Source: Woronichinia naegeliana WA131
Lineage (GTDB): Bacteria > Cyanobacteriota > Cyanobacteriia > Cyanobacteriales > Microcystaceae
DNA length: 64,000 nucleotides
Assembly (NCBI GenBank): GCA_025370055.1
Contig: CP073041.1
Coordinates: 2,170,001 to 2,234,000 of the forward strand
Direction: 5' to 3'
Shown: piece by piece, positions 49,301-58,436 of the stretch
Layout of the letters: every line of letters begins with the position of its first letter
How positions within the stretch are numbered: position 1 is the stretch's first letter
Translations under genes and position numbers: made by a program
The notes under the pieces: model-generated
Seen by the model: only the letters and a program-made list of their open reading frames with translations
Databases searched by the model: none
What the model was told of the DNA's origin: nothing

Positions 49301-49772
49301 TTTTAGAGCAGCAAGATTCTGTGGATTATCGATTGGCAGAACCGGAATTATTAGAAAAACAAAGTCCAAAAGAGGACTATACGAATCCTGATACCTACAG
49401 GTCTGGAAGTCCTGATTTTACCCACCATTCCTTTCAGGCCTATATTCGCCAGATCGATTCCTTTCCCGATCATTTCTTTGATGTGATTCTTGTGGATGGT
49501 AGAGCTAGACCAGCAGCGATCGCCCATAGCATTAAAAAATTGGCCATGCAAGGCATATTAATTGTTGATAATTCAGATAGAGACTACTATTTTACCCAAA
49601 CGATGACTTCCTTAAAAACCTTTAAACATCAATCCTTTGCTGGATTGGGCCCCACCGTTCCAGTGGTGTGGAAAACTGATATTTTTACCCATCAATATTG
49701 AAAAGGATAAGCAGTTTAATCTTGAAACTTCTATGGGAGAAATATTTAAATTTTGTAGAAATTAATTCTGGT

Positions 49773-50255
49773 TTAGGGAGAGCTTAGGTATTGCCAACGA
49801 CTAAACATTGCAGCTTGACCATGATACTTTTTTTGCTCATCAATCAAATTCCAAACCGTTGCTTCTTGAACCATAAAGCGACGACCAGTTTTAGAAATAC
49901 GTACTCCTGCATAATTTTCGATATAACCCTGGCGAGTAACGGTTGCTAGTAGATTAGCCCGTTCTTCTTGATTAGGAAGTTCTGCCGATCGCCGAGAGGG
50001 CAAGGTGGTAAGTTCTGACCAGTCCATTTCAAAAAGAGTTTGAGCTGTTAGATTGGCATAGGTAAAAATCGGATCGGAACGAGTGTCATGGGAAAGGACG
50101 ACGAAGGGAGCTTCAAAAATGGCTTTTGCTAGATCTTTTCCTTGCAACCCTAGATTACCGATCTCTTTGCCCGTCAATTTTCTATAACTACTTTGCAGTA
50201 AAACAATATGGTCTAAGAGATAGTTATTGTTAGCATGAGGCTCAGGAAAAGTCAT
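49773..50255 (-). CDS. MEKHLA domain protein
   Basis: 160 residues. PAS-like MEKHLA family: LSSYRKLTGKEI-type start, APFVVLSHDTRSDPIFTYAN, LFEMDWSELTTLPSRRSAE, GVRISKTGRRFMVQEATVWN. In plants this domain ends HD-ZIP III regulators; the bacterial stand-alone proteins are uncharacterised and may bind a small ligand. Confidence 0.85.
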   Translation of the reverse strand: MTFPEPHANNNYLLDHIVLLQSSYRKLTGKEIGNLGLQGKDLAKAIFEAPFVVLSHDTRSDPIFTYANLTAQTLFEMDWSELTTLPSRRSAELPNQEERANLLATVTRQGYIENYAGVRISKTGRRFMVQEATVWNLIDEQKKYHGQAAMFSRWQYLSSP

Positions 50256-50335
50256 AAATTAAGCTGTCAGGTGGCCATGGTTTGAAAATAACAGGATATA
50301 TTGAGCAGTGGAGTCTTGATCCCGTTGAGTTATAT

Positions 50336-51367
50336 TTAACCGCAATTGGGATGATTTTGTAGAGTTGCGATCGCCCGATCAAGCAAATTTTCCCCTTCGG
50401 CGACAGACCGGATCTGAAAAACCTGTTCCCGTAACTCGGTTGCTCCTACAAAGCCTTTGCAATACCAAGCTAAATGCTTACGAGACTGGAAAATACCCCG
50501 TTCTCCCTTATATTCCCAAAGATGATGTAAATGGTCTTTAGCACATTGCAAACGTTGAATCGGAGATTTTGTAGGTAGAGTTTCCCCTGTTTTTAAAAAA
50601 TATTCAATTTCTCCGACTAAAAAAGGATAGCCCAGGGTTCCCCGTGAACACATAATGCCATCTGCCCCTGTTTCCGCTAAACAGGCGATCGCGGCTTCCA
50701 CTGAAAAAATATCACCATTGGCAATGACTGGAATCGTCAGAACCGCCTTAACCCGTCGAATCCAATCCCAGCAAGCCGAGCCATTATAGCCCTGGGCGCG
50801 AGTTCGTCCATGTACCGTCACCATCGCCGCACCAGCATCCTCTAGCCCCTTCGCAAAATCTAAAATATTAATTTCTTGCTCGTTCCACCCCAAACGAGTT
50901 TTCACTGTCACTGGAACCGATACTGCCTCTACAACGGTTTTAACAATCGCTTGGGCGATCACAGGCTGACGGAGTAAGGAAGAACCGCCCCCCTTTTTCG
51001 TAATTTTATTGACAGGACAGCCCATATTAATATCAATGGTTTTGGCTCCCTCTGCCACTGCTTTTTGAGCCGCTTCGGCCATAAAATCGGGACGGCAATC
51101 AAACAATTGAATACTAATCGGTTGTTCTTGAGGTTCAATTTCCATCACCTGGGGAAGTTGCTGAAGATGATGAATTTCCGTAGCACTTACCATCTCGGTA
51201 TAAAGCATTGATTCGGGGGCATAGCGTCGCACCAAACTCCGAAAGACCAAATCGGTTACGCCAGATAGAGGAGATTGAAAAACGCGGCTGTTAAGGGTGA
51301 TATTGCCAATTTTCAAGGGGGCAGCTAGTTTTTGCTGTTGCTCAGAAGAAAGTTGCATTAGGATCAT
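50336..51367 (-). CDS. dus: tRNA-dihydrouridine synthase
   Basis: 343 residues. FMN-dependent TIM barrel with SPLSGVTDLVFRSLVRRYAP, the catalytic-loop INMGCPVNKITKKGGGSSL, VTVHGRTRAQGYNG and PVIANGDIFSVE. Reduces uridine to dihydrouridine in tRNA D-loops. The DusB-like branch is likely. Start at the first of two close ATGs is tentative. Confidence 0.93.
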   Translation of the reverse strand: MILMQLSSEQQQKLAAPLKIGNITLNSRVFQSPLSGVTDLVFRSLVRRYAPESMLYTEMVSATEIHHLQQLPQVMEIEPQEQPISIQLFDCRPDFMAEAAQKAVAEGAKTIDINMGCPVNKITKKGGGSSLLRQPVIAQAIVKTVVEAVSVPVTVKTRLGWNEQEINILDFAKGLEDAGAAMVTVHGRTRAQGYNGSACWDWIRRVKAVLTIPVIANGDIFSVEAAIACLAETGADGIMCSRGTLGYPFLVGEIEYFLKTGETLPTKSPIQRLQCAKDHLHHLWEYKGERGIFQSRKHLAWYCKGFVGATELREQVFQIRSVAEGENLLDRAIATLQNHPNCG

Positions 51368-51478
51368 AGCCCATAAAAATAGGAGATAACCCTAACATTA
51401 AAGGCTATCTCCGTCGATGATCGAAGTGTTTTCTCAGAAAAGAATCACTAGGCTACAAAGTTCTATCTATCGATAAAA

Positions 51479-52225
51479 TTAGGATTTCGTTGCCTGGTTT
51501 TGACGACGCTTTTGCCAGGTCATCACGACAGCCGTTCCACCTAGCAAGACTAAGGGGATAGCAGGATTAGATTCGGGAACCGCGATCGCCTTAACAGCCG
51601 TAAAGTTAGCTCCTGCAACCGTGTTAAAGGTAAAATTCAGATTGTTGAGCTTACTGAAATCCACACCAGCAAACTTATCGAAGCTCACACTAGCTGAGTT
51701 ACCACTCACTGGCAAGGAAAGGGCAGACAACGTCGCACTATTTCCTAAACTATCACTTGCCGTAATATTGTAGTCATAGTTAAAGGGATTACCCAGATCA
51801 GCAATTTGCATCGCCAGTCCGGTAAACCTCCCCCCCGCCGTTAAATCGAAAACCTCCGAACTGTTCAAGTACTGTAAAGCAGCCGTTCCTTGGGTACCAG
51901 TTTGGGAAACCACATTAAAGTTATTAGCTATCCCACCATTAGCGACATCATTAACCGTTGCGGTAATACTGTTAGGCCCACTAACGCGAGTTGCGGTTAG
52001 AGTACGAGACGTGCCGATAAACGAATCACTAGCATTGTCAAAAACAACACTAGAAGTAGGAATGGAAATTGATCCAGGATCTTTGGCGGCTTGGGTAACA
52101 GTAAAATCGTCAATGGTTCCTGTTGAATTAAAGTTTGCTGCCGATGCTTGGCCTGCGCTTAAAACAGCCAAACCGGAAACAGCGAGGCTTCCCAAAATAG
52201 GCAGTAGAGATTTAAAGTGACTCAT
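51479..52225 (-). CDS. PEP-CTERM sorting-domain exported protein
   Basis: 248 residues. Signal peptide (LLPILGSLAVSGLAVLSAGQASA) then a beta-rich Ser/Thr/Asn repetitive body, and a C-terminal sorting signal VPESNPAIPLVLLGG with TM helix and basic tail QKRRQNQ. The motif is PESN rather than PEP, within family variation. Expected to be processed by exosortase-type machinery and exposed on the surface. The ATG three codons inside an upstream TTG is used as start. Confidence 0.8.
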   Translation of the reverse strand: MSHFKSLLPILGSLAVSGLAVLSAGQASAANFNSTGTIDDFTVTQAAKDPGSISIPTSSVVFDNASDSFIGTSRTLTATRVSGPNSITATVNDVANGGIANNFNVVSQTGTQGTAALQYLNSSEVFDLTAGGRFTGLAMQIADLGNPFNYDYNITASDSLGNSATLSALSLPVSGNSASVSFDKFAGVDFSKLNNLNFTFNTVAGANFTAVKAIAVPESNPAIPLVLLGGTAVVMTWQKRRQNQATKS

Positions 52226-52234
52226 CTTAATCAA

Positions 52235-52440
52235 TTGGCCCTAATTTCAATAAAACTTTCCGAGGAAAAACGTAACTGTAACTTTTCAGGAGACAAAATC
52301 ATAGAATGACTTAAGTCTAACTTGATTAAAGCAAGACTTCTCAAAAAAGTCAAGAGCCATCAGGCTGGTTCAGCAATTCCAAATTCAGAATGTAGCTAAA
52401 GATACAAAATCCTTTAAGTGCTTACGGTCAAGGGGTTTAG
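52235..52440. other. Intergenic, degraded IS neighbourhood
   Basis: About 200 bases upstream of the PEP-CTERM gene, presumably holding its promoter. No coding frame supported. Confidence 0.35.
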
Positions 52441-52530
52441 GGTAGTGTTCTGAATCTGTGGATAGATAGCTTTCTAATGGGCAAAGTGACTACGATTCAG
52501 AGGATCGATCCACAGGTTTATAACATCATC
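52441..52530 (-). repeat. 90-bp MITE-like element, copy 2
   Basis: Perfect reverse-complement match to 38036-38125. It cuts the 3' end of the adjacent transposase gene: the last codon before its stop lies at the element border and the TGA comes from GATGATG of the element. Confidence 0.85.
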
Positions 52531-53398
52531 CCCAGTGGAACTCAAAGCACTGATAAGAAACGGAGACTTGTTGACCATAGAGCCAGACTTTAGCGGTGGG
52601 AAAATCCTCCACAAGAGCAAACAGGCTTTCTAGTTTTATTGAACTCCCCCAAAGCCGTGGTCGTCCTTTCCCCCTCAAGGTCGGAACGGAAGAAAAGGGA
52701 GCATATGCCACTGTAGAGCAACGCACTCGGGTGATGAGATGCAAGGCATTTTGGCGAAAACTTTTGAGCACTGCTCCACAAGCGAAGTAAGCATCCAAAA
52801 TCACATAGCTTCCCGCCTCTGCGTAGGTAGTGCAAAGCTCCCCCATTTTCGTGACTAGAGTAGTCTTCTCTTTTTTGCTGCCTTTTTTCCCTTCCTTTGC
52901 CGTTGCTTTGGACTTGATGCCATCGTCTAGCCGCAACACTAAGGGCAAGGCAAAGCAGGCTTTTCCTGCTCCCACCAAAACACTCAAGGCATTGAAGTAA
53001 TGCCCCCTTATCCATTCTGGCTTCGCCACATTTCCGGATTCTTGGTGTAGTCGTTTTACCCCTGGCATCTTGCGCCCTTCTTTCCCCACTTTGATTCCAT
53101 CCCCCACATACACTCGTTTTTCCTTGATTCGATATAGATTTTCATGCTGACTTACCCACTTCGACCATCCCAAGGTCAGTCCTTTGACGTTAAATGCCTT
53201 GGATTCAAACCAATGTAGTGCCTGATGGTAGTAGCTCTCTGTTAACCCTAAGGCATTGACATAGCTTGTTATTGCGCTCGGTTGGCTGTTGAGCACTACT
53301 CCCCAGGCTAATAGGATAAACCATTGGTACGTTGCTTCTCGGCTAAAGGCGGGACGGAGATTCTCTAGGATTTGCTCTAGTCGCTGACATAGTTGCAT
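52526..53398 (-). pseudogene. DDE transposase truncated at its 3' end
   Basis: 290 residues. IS4/IS701-like DDE features: WFILLAWGVVLNSQPSAITS, first Asp in VYVGDGIKVGKEGRKMPGVK, GHYFNALSVLVGAGKACFAL, second Asp in SYVILDAYFACGAVL. The protein stops at CFEFHWG where the 90-bp element begins, before the expected C-terminal Glu helix, so it is probably inactive. Family assignment within the DDE group is uncertain. Confidence 0.75.
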
Positions 53399-53562
53399 AA
53401 TTGATAGATAGCACTGGCTATCGATTTTCTATATCAGCCAGTTTCGGACATAACGGCACTCTTGGGTATCGCATGTCCGATTTTCTTTTCTCACTTACCC
53501 TGCTCGAGAACTTCCCACTGTCCAGTTAGATAGAATCAACAGTAAAAATGAATAACCTAAAT
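53399..53562. repeat. Upstream part of truncated IS with inverted repeats
   Basis: Contains ACTGGCT...AGCCAGT (53413-53441) and CGGACAT...ATGTCCG (53445-53479) pairs upstream of the transposase start. These could be the IS left end or promoter hairpins. No coding content. Confidence 0.4.
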
Positions 53563-53774
53563 AGGGTCTGCTGAAAAAGTCCACAAAACGAACCTAGATG
53601 CCACAGGAGGCGAAAAATGGTGACTTCAGAGAGTTGTTTCCAATTTCAACCCCCAGTTTTCCAACGACGTGCATGGGCTTTGAGCCTCCAAAGGCCATAA
53701 CCTTGCACCTGATCGTTTTTAAAATGATTGAAAGCATTATCCGGCAAGGGTTCTATACTTATTCAGCAAGCCCT
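53563..53774. repeat. MITE-like element related to the 21-kb IS ends
   Basis: 212 bases bounded by AGGGTCTGCTGAAAAAGT on the left and, inverted, AGGGCTTGCTGAATAAGT on the right. Both resemble the ends of the IS at 21086-24180 (AGGGCTTGCTGAAAAAGT). It has no transposase, only non-coding filler, so it is a probable non-autonomous derivative. No target duplication was found. Confidence 0.7.
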
Positions 53775-53934
53775 AAGTAGTTATGCAAAATGAATTACCC
53801 TTTAGATAAATCCGAAAGCCTTGCTACACAAGGATCGCTATGTATAAATAATTTTACCTAAGCACTTACTCTTTTTTCCTCTCTTTTGACCCTTTCCGCC
53901 AATCGTTCTTTTGTTCTGCTGCAAGATGTAAGTA

Positions 53935-54036
53935 TGACAAGGCGTTATGCGTTACGGGATGACCAATGGGAAAGAATCAAAGAGCTATTGCCTGGAAAAG
54001 AGGGAGATGTGGGAGTAACGGCTAAAGATAATCGTT
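53935..54036 (+). pseudogene. IS5-type transposase N-terminal fragment
   Basis: Reads MTRRYALRDDQWERIKELLP then GKEGDVGVTAKDNR, the start of a common cyanobacterial IS5-family transposase (DUF4096 domain). Homology stops after ~34 residues; the rest of the element is gone. Confidence 0.8.
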
Positions 54037-54140
54037 ATGAGGTATCGTATAATACATATTCAGACATTATGTACTTCAAAATTGAATAGGCCGCGCGATC
54101 GCCCTTTAGCCGTGTTCTAAATTGGTAACAACAAGTTTCA

Positions 54141-55178
54141 ATGAGACAACCATCTTCTTATCAGACTTTTCGCCAAATCACTATGCCATCTCAATGTACC
54201 TCGACTTTCATTCCTTTTGAAAAAAAATTAAAAACTCCCCTCACTAAACAGAAAATTACTGTTCTGCAAATTAATTTAGGTAAACGCTGCAATCAAACCT
54301 GTAATCATTGTCATGTGGAAGCTAGTCCCCAACGGAGGGAAGAAATTTCGCCAGAGGTTTGTGAGCAATTGATTACTCTCATTCAACAATTCCCACAAAT
54401 TAAAGTTGTTGATCTAACGGGAGGTGCCCCTGAAATGCTCTATGGTTTTAAAGCCTTAGTAGAAATAGCCAGAAAGAAAGAAAAACAGGTAATTGTTCGA
54501 TCTAATTTAACCATTTATTTTGAAACAGGATTTACCGATATTCCCGAATTTTGTGCTCAAAATCAAGTCAAAATTGTGGCTTCTCTTCCCTGTTATTTAG
54601 CTGATAATGTTGATAAAATGCGGGGCCAAGGGGTTTATCAAAAATCAATTCAAGCGTTACAATGGTTAAATCGGTTAAGCTATAGTCACGACACCAATCT
54701 AGTTCTTGATCTAGTGTATAACCCTCCGATTCCTGAAGGAGAGAATTTTTCTCTAACCCCTGATCAGAAAAGTCTAGAGCAAGATTACAAAATCTATTTA
54801 AAAAAGCAGTTTAATATCCAATTTAATCATCTTTTGACTATTACCAATTTACCCATTGGCCGCACCCGCTTTTTCTTGGAAAATCGTCGTCTTTACCAGT
54901 CTTATCTCCAATTTTTAGCGGCTAACTTTAATGACCATACCCTAGAGCATTTAATGTGTCGTCAAGAACTTTCTATTGATCATCTTGGCAATATTTATGA
55001 CTGTGATTTTAACCAAATGGAAAATTTAGCGGCGAAGCAATCCAATGGTCAATCTTTAACGGTTGAGGATCTTCTTAACGCCGGAACCCTAGATCTCATT
55101 GAGGAAATTCGCACGGCTCCCTTTTGCTATGGTTGTACGGCGGGAAGTGGATCGAGTTGTGGTGGTGCTCTACTATAA
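54141..55178 (+). CDS. arsS: Arsenosugar biosynthesis radical SAM protein
   Basis: 345 residues. Radical-SAM CxxxCxxC at C50-C54-C57 (GKRCNQTCNHCHVEA), VVDLTGGAPEML, and the DUF3641-type C-terminus with CDFNQM and FCYGCTAGSGSSCGG, which holds extra cluster ligands. ArsS attaches the 5'-deoxyadenosyl group to dimethylarsenite on the way to arsenosugars. The TVP38-family gene follows 13 bp later, a combination seen in other cyanobacteria. ArsM is not in this window. Confidence 0.92.
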   Translation: MRQPSSYQTFRQITMPSQCTSTFIPFEKKLKTPLTKQKITVLQINLGKRCNQTCNHCHVEASPQRREEISPEVCEQLITLIQQFPQIKVVDLTGGAPEMLYGFKALVEIARKKEKQVIVRSNLTIYFETGFTDIPEFCAQNQVKIVASLPCYLADNVDKMRGQGVYQKSIQALQWLNRLSYSHDTNLVLDLVYNPPIPEGENFSLTPDQKSLEQDYKIYLKKQFNIQFNHLLTITNLPIGRTRFFLENRRLYQSYLQFLAANFNDHTLEHLMCRQELSIDHLGNIYDCDFNQMENLAAKQSNGQSLTVEDLLNAGTLDLIEEIRTAPFCYGCTAGSGSSCGGALL

Positions 55179-55191
55179 AAATTACCGAAAA

Positions 55192-55860
55192 ATGACTGAC
55201 GGTAACAATCAATGGGGAAAAGTACAAATGTCCAACATACAAAATTTGCTGCACCAAGCCCTGGTCTGGATAGAGAACCTTGGCCTCTGGGGCGCGATCG
55301 CCTTTATTGTACTGTATGGAATCGCAACGGTTAGTTTTTTTCCTGGGACAATTCTCACCTTGGGAGCCGGAGCCGTTTTTGGTGTTGTTTTGGGCTCAAT
55401 CTATGTCTTTCTGGGAGCCTTATTGGGTAGTACTGCGGCCTTTTTAATTGGGCGTTATTTAGCGAGGGATTGGGTTGCTCGTAAAATTGCCAAAAATCCT
55501 AAGTTTCAAGTGATTGATCAGTCTGTTGGCAGGGCTGGTCTAAAAATTGTCTTATTAACCCGACTTTCTCCTCTTTTTCCCTTTATTTTGCTGAACTATG
55601 CTTACGGGATTACCCAGGTTTCTCTCAAAGATTATGCGATCGGCTCAATCGGCATGATTCCAGGCACGATTACTTACGTTTATCTAGGTTCTTTGGCAGG
55701 TAGCCTAGCTCAAATTGGGACTTCGGAACAGCCGACAAATTTTTGGCTGCAATGGGGAATACGTCTAATAGGGTTAGGTGCTACGATCGCCGTTACTGTT
55801 TATTTAACGAAAATTGCCCGTCGAGCCTTAAGCGTAGAAAATACGGATCTGAGTCAATAA
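55192..55860 (+). CDS. TVP38/TMEM64 family membrane protein
   Basis: 222 residues. DedA-superfamily core: FFPGTILTLGAGAVFGVVLG, LLGSTAAFLIGRYLARDWV, VLLTRLSPLFPFILLNYAYG and a final GSIGMIPGTITYVYLGSLAG. About five to six membrane segments; these proteins are thought to translocate lipids or other polar solutes. Start chosen at the first ATG after the arsS stop. Likely same operon as arsS. Confidence 0.9.
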   Translation: MTDGNNQWGKVQMSNIQNLLHQALVWIENLGLWGAIAFIVLYGIATVSFFPGTILTLGAGAVFGVVLGSIYVFLGALLGSTAAFLIGRYLARDWVARKIAKNPKFQVIDQSVGRAGLKIVLLTRLSPLFPFILLNYAYGITQVSLKDYAIGSIGMIPGTITYVYLGSLAGSLAQIGTSEQPTNFWLQWGIRLIGLGATIAVTVYLTKIARRALSVENTDLSQ

Positions 55861-56108
55861 TTCGACATTTTTAAACTCTGTCTAACTCGAAACTCATAGT
55901 TCTTGATCTCCTAAGTCGATCCCCCTTGTATCTTAAAGGAAGAGTGGTAGACCGATTCCCCCTTGGTTATAAAAGCCGAGATTTAGTCTAGGTCGCCACT
56001 CATCAATCCTTCAAAAACTCGAAAAATCGAAAAATCGAGAGGGTCTCGAACCCGTAGTGAACAAGGTCGAGTAATGAAGATAAAAACTCAAAGTAAAGAG
56101 GTAAAAGC
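55861..56108. other. Left flank of IS110 remnant
   Basis: Includes a short tandem GAAAAATC repeat near 56018-56040 and the untranslated left end of the IS110-family remnant. No gene. Confidence 0.4.
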
Positions 56109-56571
56109 ATGGAAACTCAAGTAGCAAGCCAATGGGTTGGCATAGATGTCAGCAAAGCCAAGTTGGACATAGCTTTACGTCCAGCGAATAAGGTTTTGCA
56201 AGTAACCAATCAAGAGTCAGGCTGGCAGGAATTAAGCGAACAACTCAAAAAATACAAAATTGAGTTAATCATCATCGAATCAACAGGAGGAATGGAAAGA
56301 GGAGTAGCTCAAAAGCTGCAAAAAGAAGAATTCAAGGTAGCAGTGATTAATCCCAAAAGAGCCAGGGATTTTGCCAAGGCATCAGGTCGTCTAGCGAAAA
56401 CGGACAAAATAGATGCCGAGGTATTAGCCCATTTTGGAGAAGCCTTTCAACCAAGCCCAAAACCGTTAGCCTCAGAATCTCAAGTAGCTTTATCCGATTT
56501 GGTCAATCGTCGTAGTCAGTTAGTGGAAATGCTAAACAGTGAACAAAAACGAGCGCACAGTGTTCGTAGTA
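56109..56571 (+). pseudogene. IS110-family transposase fragment split by IS630
   Basis: DEDD-transposase N-terminal part: GIDVSKAKLDIAL (first Asp), IIESTGGMERGVAQKL (Glu) and LAKTDKIDAEVLAHF (Asp). The frame continues across the IS630 insertion at 57705 with TAKADIETNI and ends at a stop near 57763, so the C-terminal half (Ser catalytic part) was already lost. Confidence 0.85.
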
Positions 56572-57702
56572 TACTGAACACGGTCACAAGTTGCGAATTT
56601 TAAAAATAAGAGATAATATAGTAAAAATAGAAAAAGTAGTCAAGAGGCTGAGAAATGATTAAGTTAGAATTTACGGAAGAAGACAAAAGACTGTTGTCTT
56701 ACGGTCGGTTTAATCACCCGCATCCTAGAGTACAGCTAAAGATGGAAGTTTTATGGTTAAAAAGTCAGAGATTATCTCATCAAAGAATTGCTCAATTCGC
56801 AGGAGTTTCAGTAAATACGGTGACAAGCTATATCCGTGATTATCAAGAGGGCGGGATAGAAAAACTAAAAGAAATAAAATTTAATCGCCCGAAAAGCGAG
56901 TTAACAGAGCATCAAGGGACAATTGAGGCATATTTTGAGTCAAATCCACCAGCAACAATAAATGAAGCAGTAAAAAGAATAGAAGAATTAACGGGAATAA
57001 AAAGAAGTCCAACGCAAGTCAGAAAATTTTTAAAGTGAATAGGAATGAGGTGTCTAAAGGTGGGAACAATTCCATCAAAAGCAGATGTAGAAGCTCAGGA
57101 TAGCTATAGAGAAAAAGAGCTAGAACCAAGGCTAGAAGAGGCAAAAGCAGGAAAAAGGGCAGTTTTCTTTGTAGATGCCTCTCATTTTGTAATGGGAGCA
57201 TTTGTAAATTTTATATGGTGCTTCAAGAGGATTTTTATTAAGTCACCATCAGGGAGAAAACGTTTTAATGTGTTAGGAGCATTAAATGCAATTACCCATG
57301 AAGTAATTATGGTAACGAACAGTTCTTATATTACGGGAACTCAGGTTTGTGAACTCCTAGAAAAGATAGCAGAATTAGGACTATTAATACCGATTACGTT
57401 GGTATTAGACAATGCTCGTTATCAAAAATGCCGAATTGTGCAGGAGTTGGCAGAATCATTAGGAATAGAGTTACTGTACTTACCTCCTTATTCTCCTAAC
57501 TTGAATTTAATTGAAAGACTGTGGAAGTTTGTGAAGAAGAAGTGTTTATACGCAAAATATTATGAAGATTTTACGCAGTTTTCTGCAGCAATTTCAGGAT
57601 GTCTTGAAGATGCTAACGTAAAATATAAGGAGGAGCTTGATTCTTTGCTCACCTTACGATTTCAACGCTTTGATAAATCTCAGATTATGAACGTTTGAAG
57701 TA
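56572..57702 (+). mobile_element. IS630-family element (1131 bp) inside IS110
   Basis: Flanked by TA on both sides (56570-56571, 57703-57704), the IS630 target duplication; rejoining the flanks restores the IS110 frame (VRSSTAKADIE). Short ends TACT are inverted at the two termini. Encodes one transposase with an internal stop. Confidence 0.8.
56655..57698 (+). pseudogene. IS630 transposase with one in-frame TGA
   Basis: 347 residues if the TGA at 57036-57038 is read. Both halves lie in the same frame: helix-turn-helix N-terminus (LSHQRIAQFAGVSVNTVTSY) to VRKFLK, then the stop, then IGMRCLKVGTIPSKADVEAQ, with DDE motifs VFFVDASHF, LVLDNARYQK and LPPYSPNLNLIERLWKF complete. Relatives have a serine there (TCA), so a single substitution explains the lesion. 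Confidence 0.88.
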
Positions 57703-57777
57703 TAGCACGGCGAAAGCTGACATCGAGACGAATATTCCTGATTCCGCAAGAGTTTGTGTCTGAGGTAAAATAAAGGA

Positions 57778-57925
57778 AGATGCGACCTCTAGTTGATATT
57801 AAATAAGGTTTTTAAAAAGTTTACTGGACATCGATTTTTCAATCAATCGTGACATACGATGTTCTGAAGTATCTACCGGCAAAGGGACTCATTAAACAAG
57901 GATTTATCAATTAGAGGTCACGCCC
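57778..57925. repeat. ISKra4-like MITE, 148 bp
   Basis: Left end TGCGACCTCTAGTTGATA and right end (inverted) GGGCGTGACCTCTAATTGAT match the termini of the ISKra4-type copies (GGGTGCGACCTTTAGTTGAT). No transposase, only ~105 bases inside. A non-autonomous derivative lying ~750 bp upstream of cpcB. Confidence 0.75.
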
Positions 57926-58364
57926 GATTGCTGATTGCTTCCTCTCTCAATGGTCGTCGTCCCCTCTCTTCTCATAGACACAAACCCCTGCGGAACTAGT
58001 TCTATTCAACTCACGCATAAACAGAATTTGATTTTGCCGTTCCTGGGTTCCTCTTCTCAGCAATATTATTTTTTGTCTTAAATAACCTGCTGAATGTGGG
58101 ATCAAGAATAAACGGCTACGCGCTGGTTGGGACGAGGACTATCTTCTTAAGGTCTTACTCGGATAAGATGCGTTTGCCCTGTCCTAAGGTAGTAAAATTT
58201 TGGCAAAATAACTTGCAGGGAGAGATATTTTAAGTATATTTACTCAGACTGCCATGCTGAATGTAGGATAAAGCAGTCCTAGAGGACGGGGTTTTAAACC
58301 CATTTCTCTGACAAATACCTATCCATGGCTGCCCTAAGTGATCTTACTACCCCCATTAATATTT
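57926..58364. other. Distal upstream region of the cpc operon
   Basis: Non-coding. Contains two direct copies of TGCTGAATGTRGGATMAAG at 58088-58106 and 58255-58273 (17 of 19 bases equal) and a GGGTTTTAAACCC palindrome near 58297. May hold regulator sites for the strong cpc promoter; no gene seen. Confidence 0.5.
58088..58273. repeat. Direct repeat pair in cpc upstream region
   Basis: TGCTGAATGTGGGATCAAG and TGCTGAATGTAGGATAAAG, 167 bases apart. Candidate paired regulator sites. Confidence 0.5.
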
Positions 58365-58436
58365 CGTTACAAAAAAGCGGGAAAAAACTTAACAAGATGT
58401 AACAGACAGATGGGGCCACCCCATTGTATAAAAGTT
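58365..58436 (+). promoter_or_regulatory. cpc operon promoter
   Basis: From memory, AACAAGATGTAACAGACA and TTGTATAAAAGTTAA match the conserved block of the Synechocystis cpc (Pcpc560) promoter. TATAAA at 58427-58432 is the likely -10. Transcription would start near 58438, leaving a ~230-base leader before cpcB. Confidence 0.65.

Larger units (their letters stand above)
47617..49701 (+). pseudogene. SAM-dependent methyltransferase-like gene split by an ISKra4-type IS
   Basis: 5' part 47617-47910 and 3' part 49309-49701 join in frame (KPLLEQQDSVDYRL) when the IS and one 8-bp duplication are removed, giving about 228 residues. The 5' part has the class I methyltransferase motif KVFEYGSGGSTLFWL with CVSLEHD; the 3' part has FDVILVDGRARPAAI and QGILIVDNSDRDYY. 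Probably a glycan- or small-molecule-type methyltransferase, now inactive. No other lesion is visible, so the insertion is recent. Confidence 0.9.

Noticed and set aside
52590-53015. Second minus-strand frame within the truncated transposase
   Set aside because: Out-of-frame shadow of the DDE transposase, with no conserved motifs.
53598-53780. 60-codon frame
   Set aside because: Lies wholly inside a MITE-like element and ends in its terminal repeat; no homology.
56038-56075. tRNA-like T-arm (GGTTCGAGACC on the minus strand)
   Set aside because: No acceptor, D or anticodon stems can be paired around it; it belongs to the IS110 flank.
57045-57698. Frameshift in IS630
   Set aside because: Both halves are in the same frame; the lesion is a single in-frame TGA.
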